Below are positions 57,489-57,687 of a DNA stretch of 57,687 bases, piece by piece. Source of the DNA: Micromonospora cabrerizensis (lineage in GTDB: Bacteria; Actinomycetota; Actinomycetes; Mycobacteriales; Micromonosporaceae). Position numbers and translations under genes: made by a program. The first letter of the stretch is position 1; every line of letters starts with the position of its first letter. A model generated the notes under the pieces. The model did not search any database. It saw only the letters and a program-made list of their open reading frames with translations, and had not been told where the DNA came from. Location of the stretch: the NCBI RefSeq assembly GCF_022230955.1, contig NZ_JAKKFI010000107.1:1-57687 (forward strand), written 5' to 3'.

Positions 57489-57687
57489 TCAGAAGAGGCT
57501 CAACGGGTCGACCTGGAGACGGACCGGGTCGGCGGCCTTGCGGGCGGCCCGAACGCCGGCAGCCGAGTGCAGCGCGTCGGCGAGCGCGGCAGCCCGGGCC
57601 CGGGGCACCCGGACCAGCATCCGCTCCCGCCCCTCCTCGGCCGGCACCGGCCCGCGCACCTCGGCGTCCTCGCGCAGCCGCGGCCCG
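57489..57687 (-). CDS. priA: primosomal protein N' (PriA), C-terminal end only
   Basis: The frame enters from the right edge and ends with TGA at 57489-57491. It encodes 66 residues, including GRERMLVRVPRARAAALADA and ADPVRLQVDPLSLF, which match the C-terminus of actinobacterial PriA-like proteins. priA next to def-fmt-rsmB is the usual actinobacterial order, which supports the call although 7 kb of accessory genes intervene. The rest of the gene lies outside the window. Confidence 0.75.
   Translation of the reverse strand, partial: GPRLREDAEVRGPVPAEEGRERMLVRVPRARAAALADALHSAAGVRAARKAADPVRLQVDPLSLF

Noticed and set aside
1..57687. tRNA genes
   Set aside because: No segment read by eye showed a convincing cloverleaf with the TTCGA arm; a covariance-model scan would settle this.

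Overview
The window is chromosomal DNA of a high-GC actinomycete, most likely Micromonosporaceae (Micromonospora or a close relative). This rests on very GC-rich codon use, frequent GTG starts, the actinobacterial pre-16S leader motif at the left edge, the argCJBDFRGH gene order, the rib/hisEG and rsmB-fmt-def-priA blocks, and SARP/NB-ARC regulators. It is mostly core genome in syntenic blocks, with accessory segments slotted between them.

Layout. 1-564: promoters and leader of an rRNA operon running leftwards out of the window, then tyrS. 1959-13112: assorted genes (hotdog thioesterase, CNNM/CBS membrane protein, two acetyltransferase-like proteins, a serine hydrolase with its ArsR-type neighbour, tandem UspA, a flavin reductase/LLM oxidoreductase pair, BNR-repeat protein plus MoaD-like carrier, alkyladenine DNA glycosylase, small HTH and MmcQ/YjbR proteins). 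13156-21699: the complete arginine operon argC-J-B-D-F-R-G-H on the minus strand, with ARG-box-like palindromes over its promoter. 21923-27068: a compact accessory system (below). 27138-36367: a signal peptidase appended to pheST, then trmH-like, rplT-rpmI-infC, a PH-domain protein, hisE-hisG. 36513-38964: a polar amino-acid ABC transporter. 39085-43725: FMN-riboswitch-controlled riboflavin operon ribD-ribE-ribM-(hairpin)-ribBA-ribH. 43814-50560: REC-GGDEF regulator, rpe, two tandem septum-formation-type lipoproteins, rsmB, fmt, def. 50606-57234: accessory genes (XRE-NB-ARC-TPR regulator, secreted S1 protease, cytochrome P450, kinase/ParB-like protein) lying between def and the 3' end of priA at the right edge.

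The most interesting segment is 21923-27068. A SARP regulator sits next to an operon of a MauE-like membrane protein, a MauD/TlpA-like thioredoxin and an ABC exporter. This operon is divergent from a 71-residue peptide with a short amphipathic leader and a 10-cysteine C-terminal region. The 156-bp divergent intergenic region carries two heptamer direct repeats with an 11-bp period, each exactly 8 bp upstream of an identical TAGCGT -10 box and facing opposite ways: the layout expected of SARP-activated promoters. I read this as a SARP-controlled system making and exporting a disulfide-rich peptide, with a MauD/MauE-like pair as its dedicated disulfide machinery. No recognisable RiPP-modifying enzyme is present. 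I do not recognise it as a described system.

Other noteworthy signals: infC with a probable ATC start; an attenuator-like structure and leader peptide before pheS; two 78-80 bp palindromic elements sharing CAAGATC/GATCTTG ends around the PH-domain gene; several direct repeats anchored on stop codons; and a duplicated P450 3' end bracketing the NB-ARC regulator and protease.
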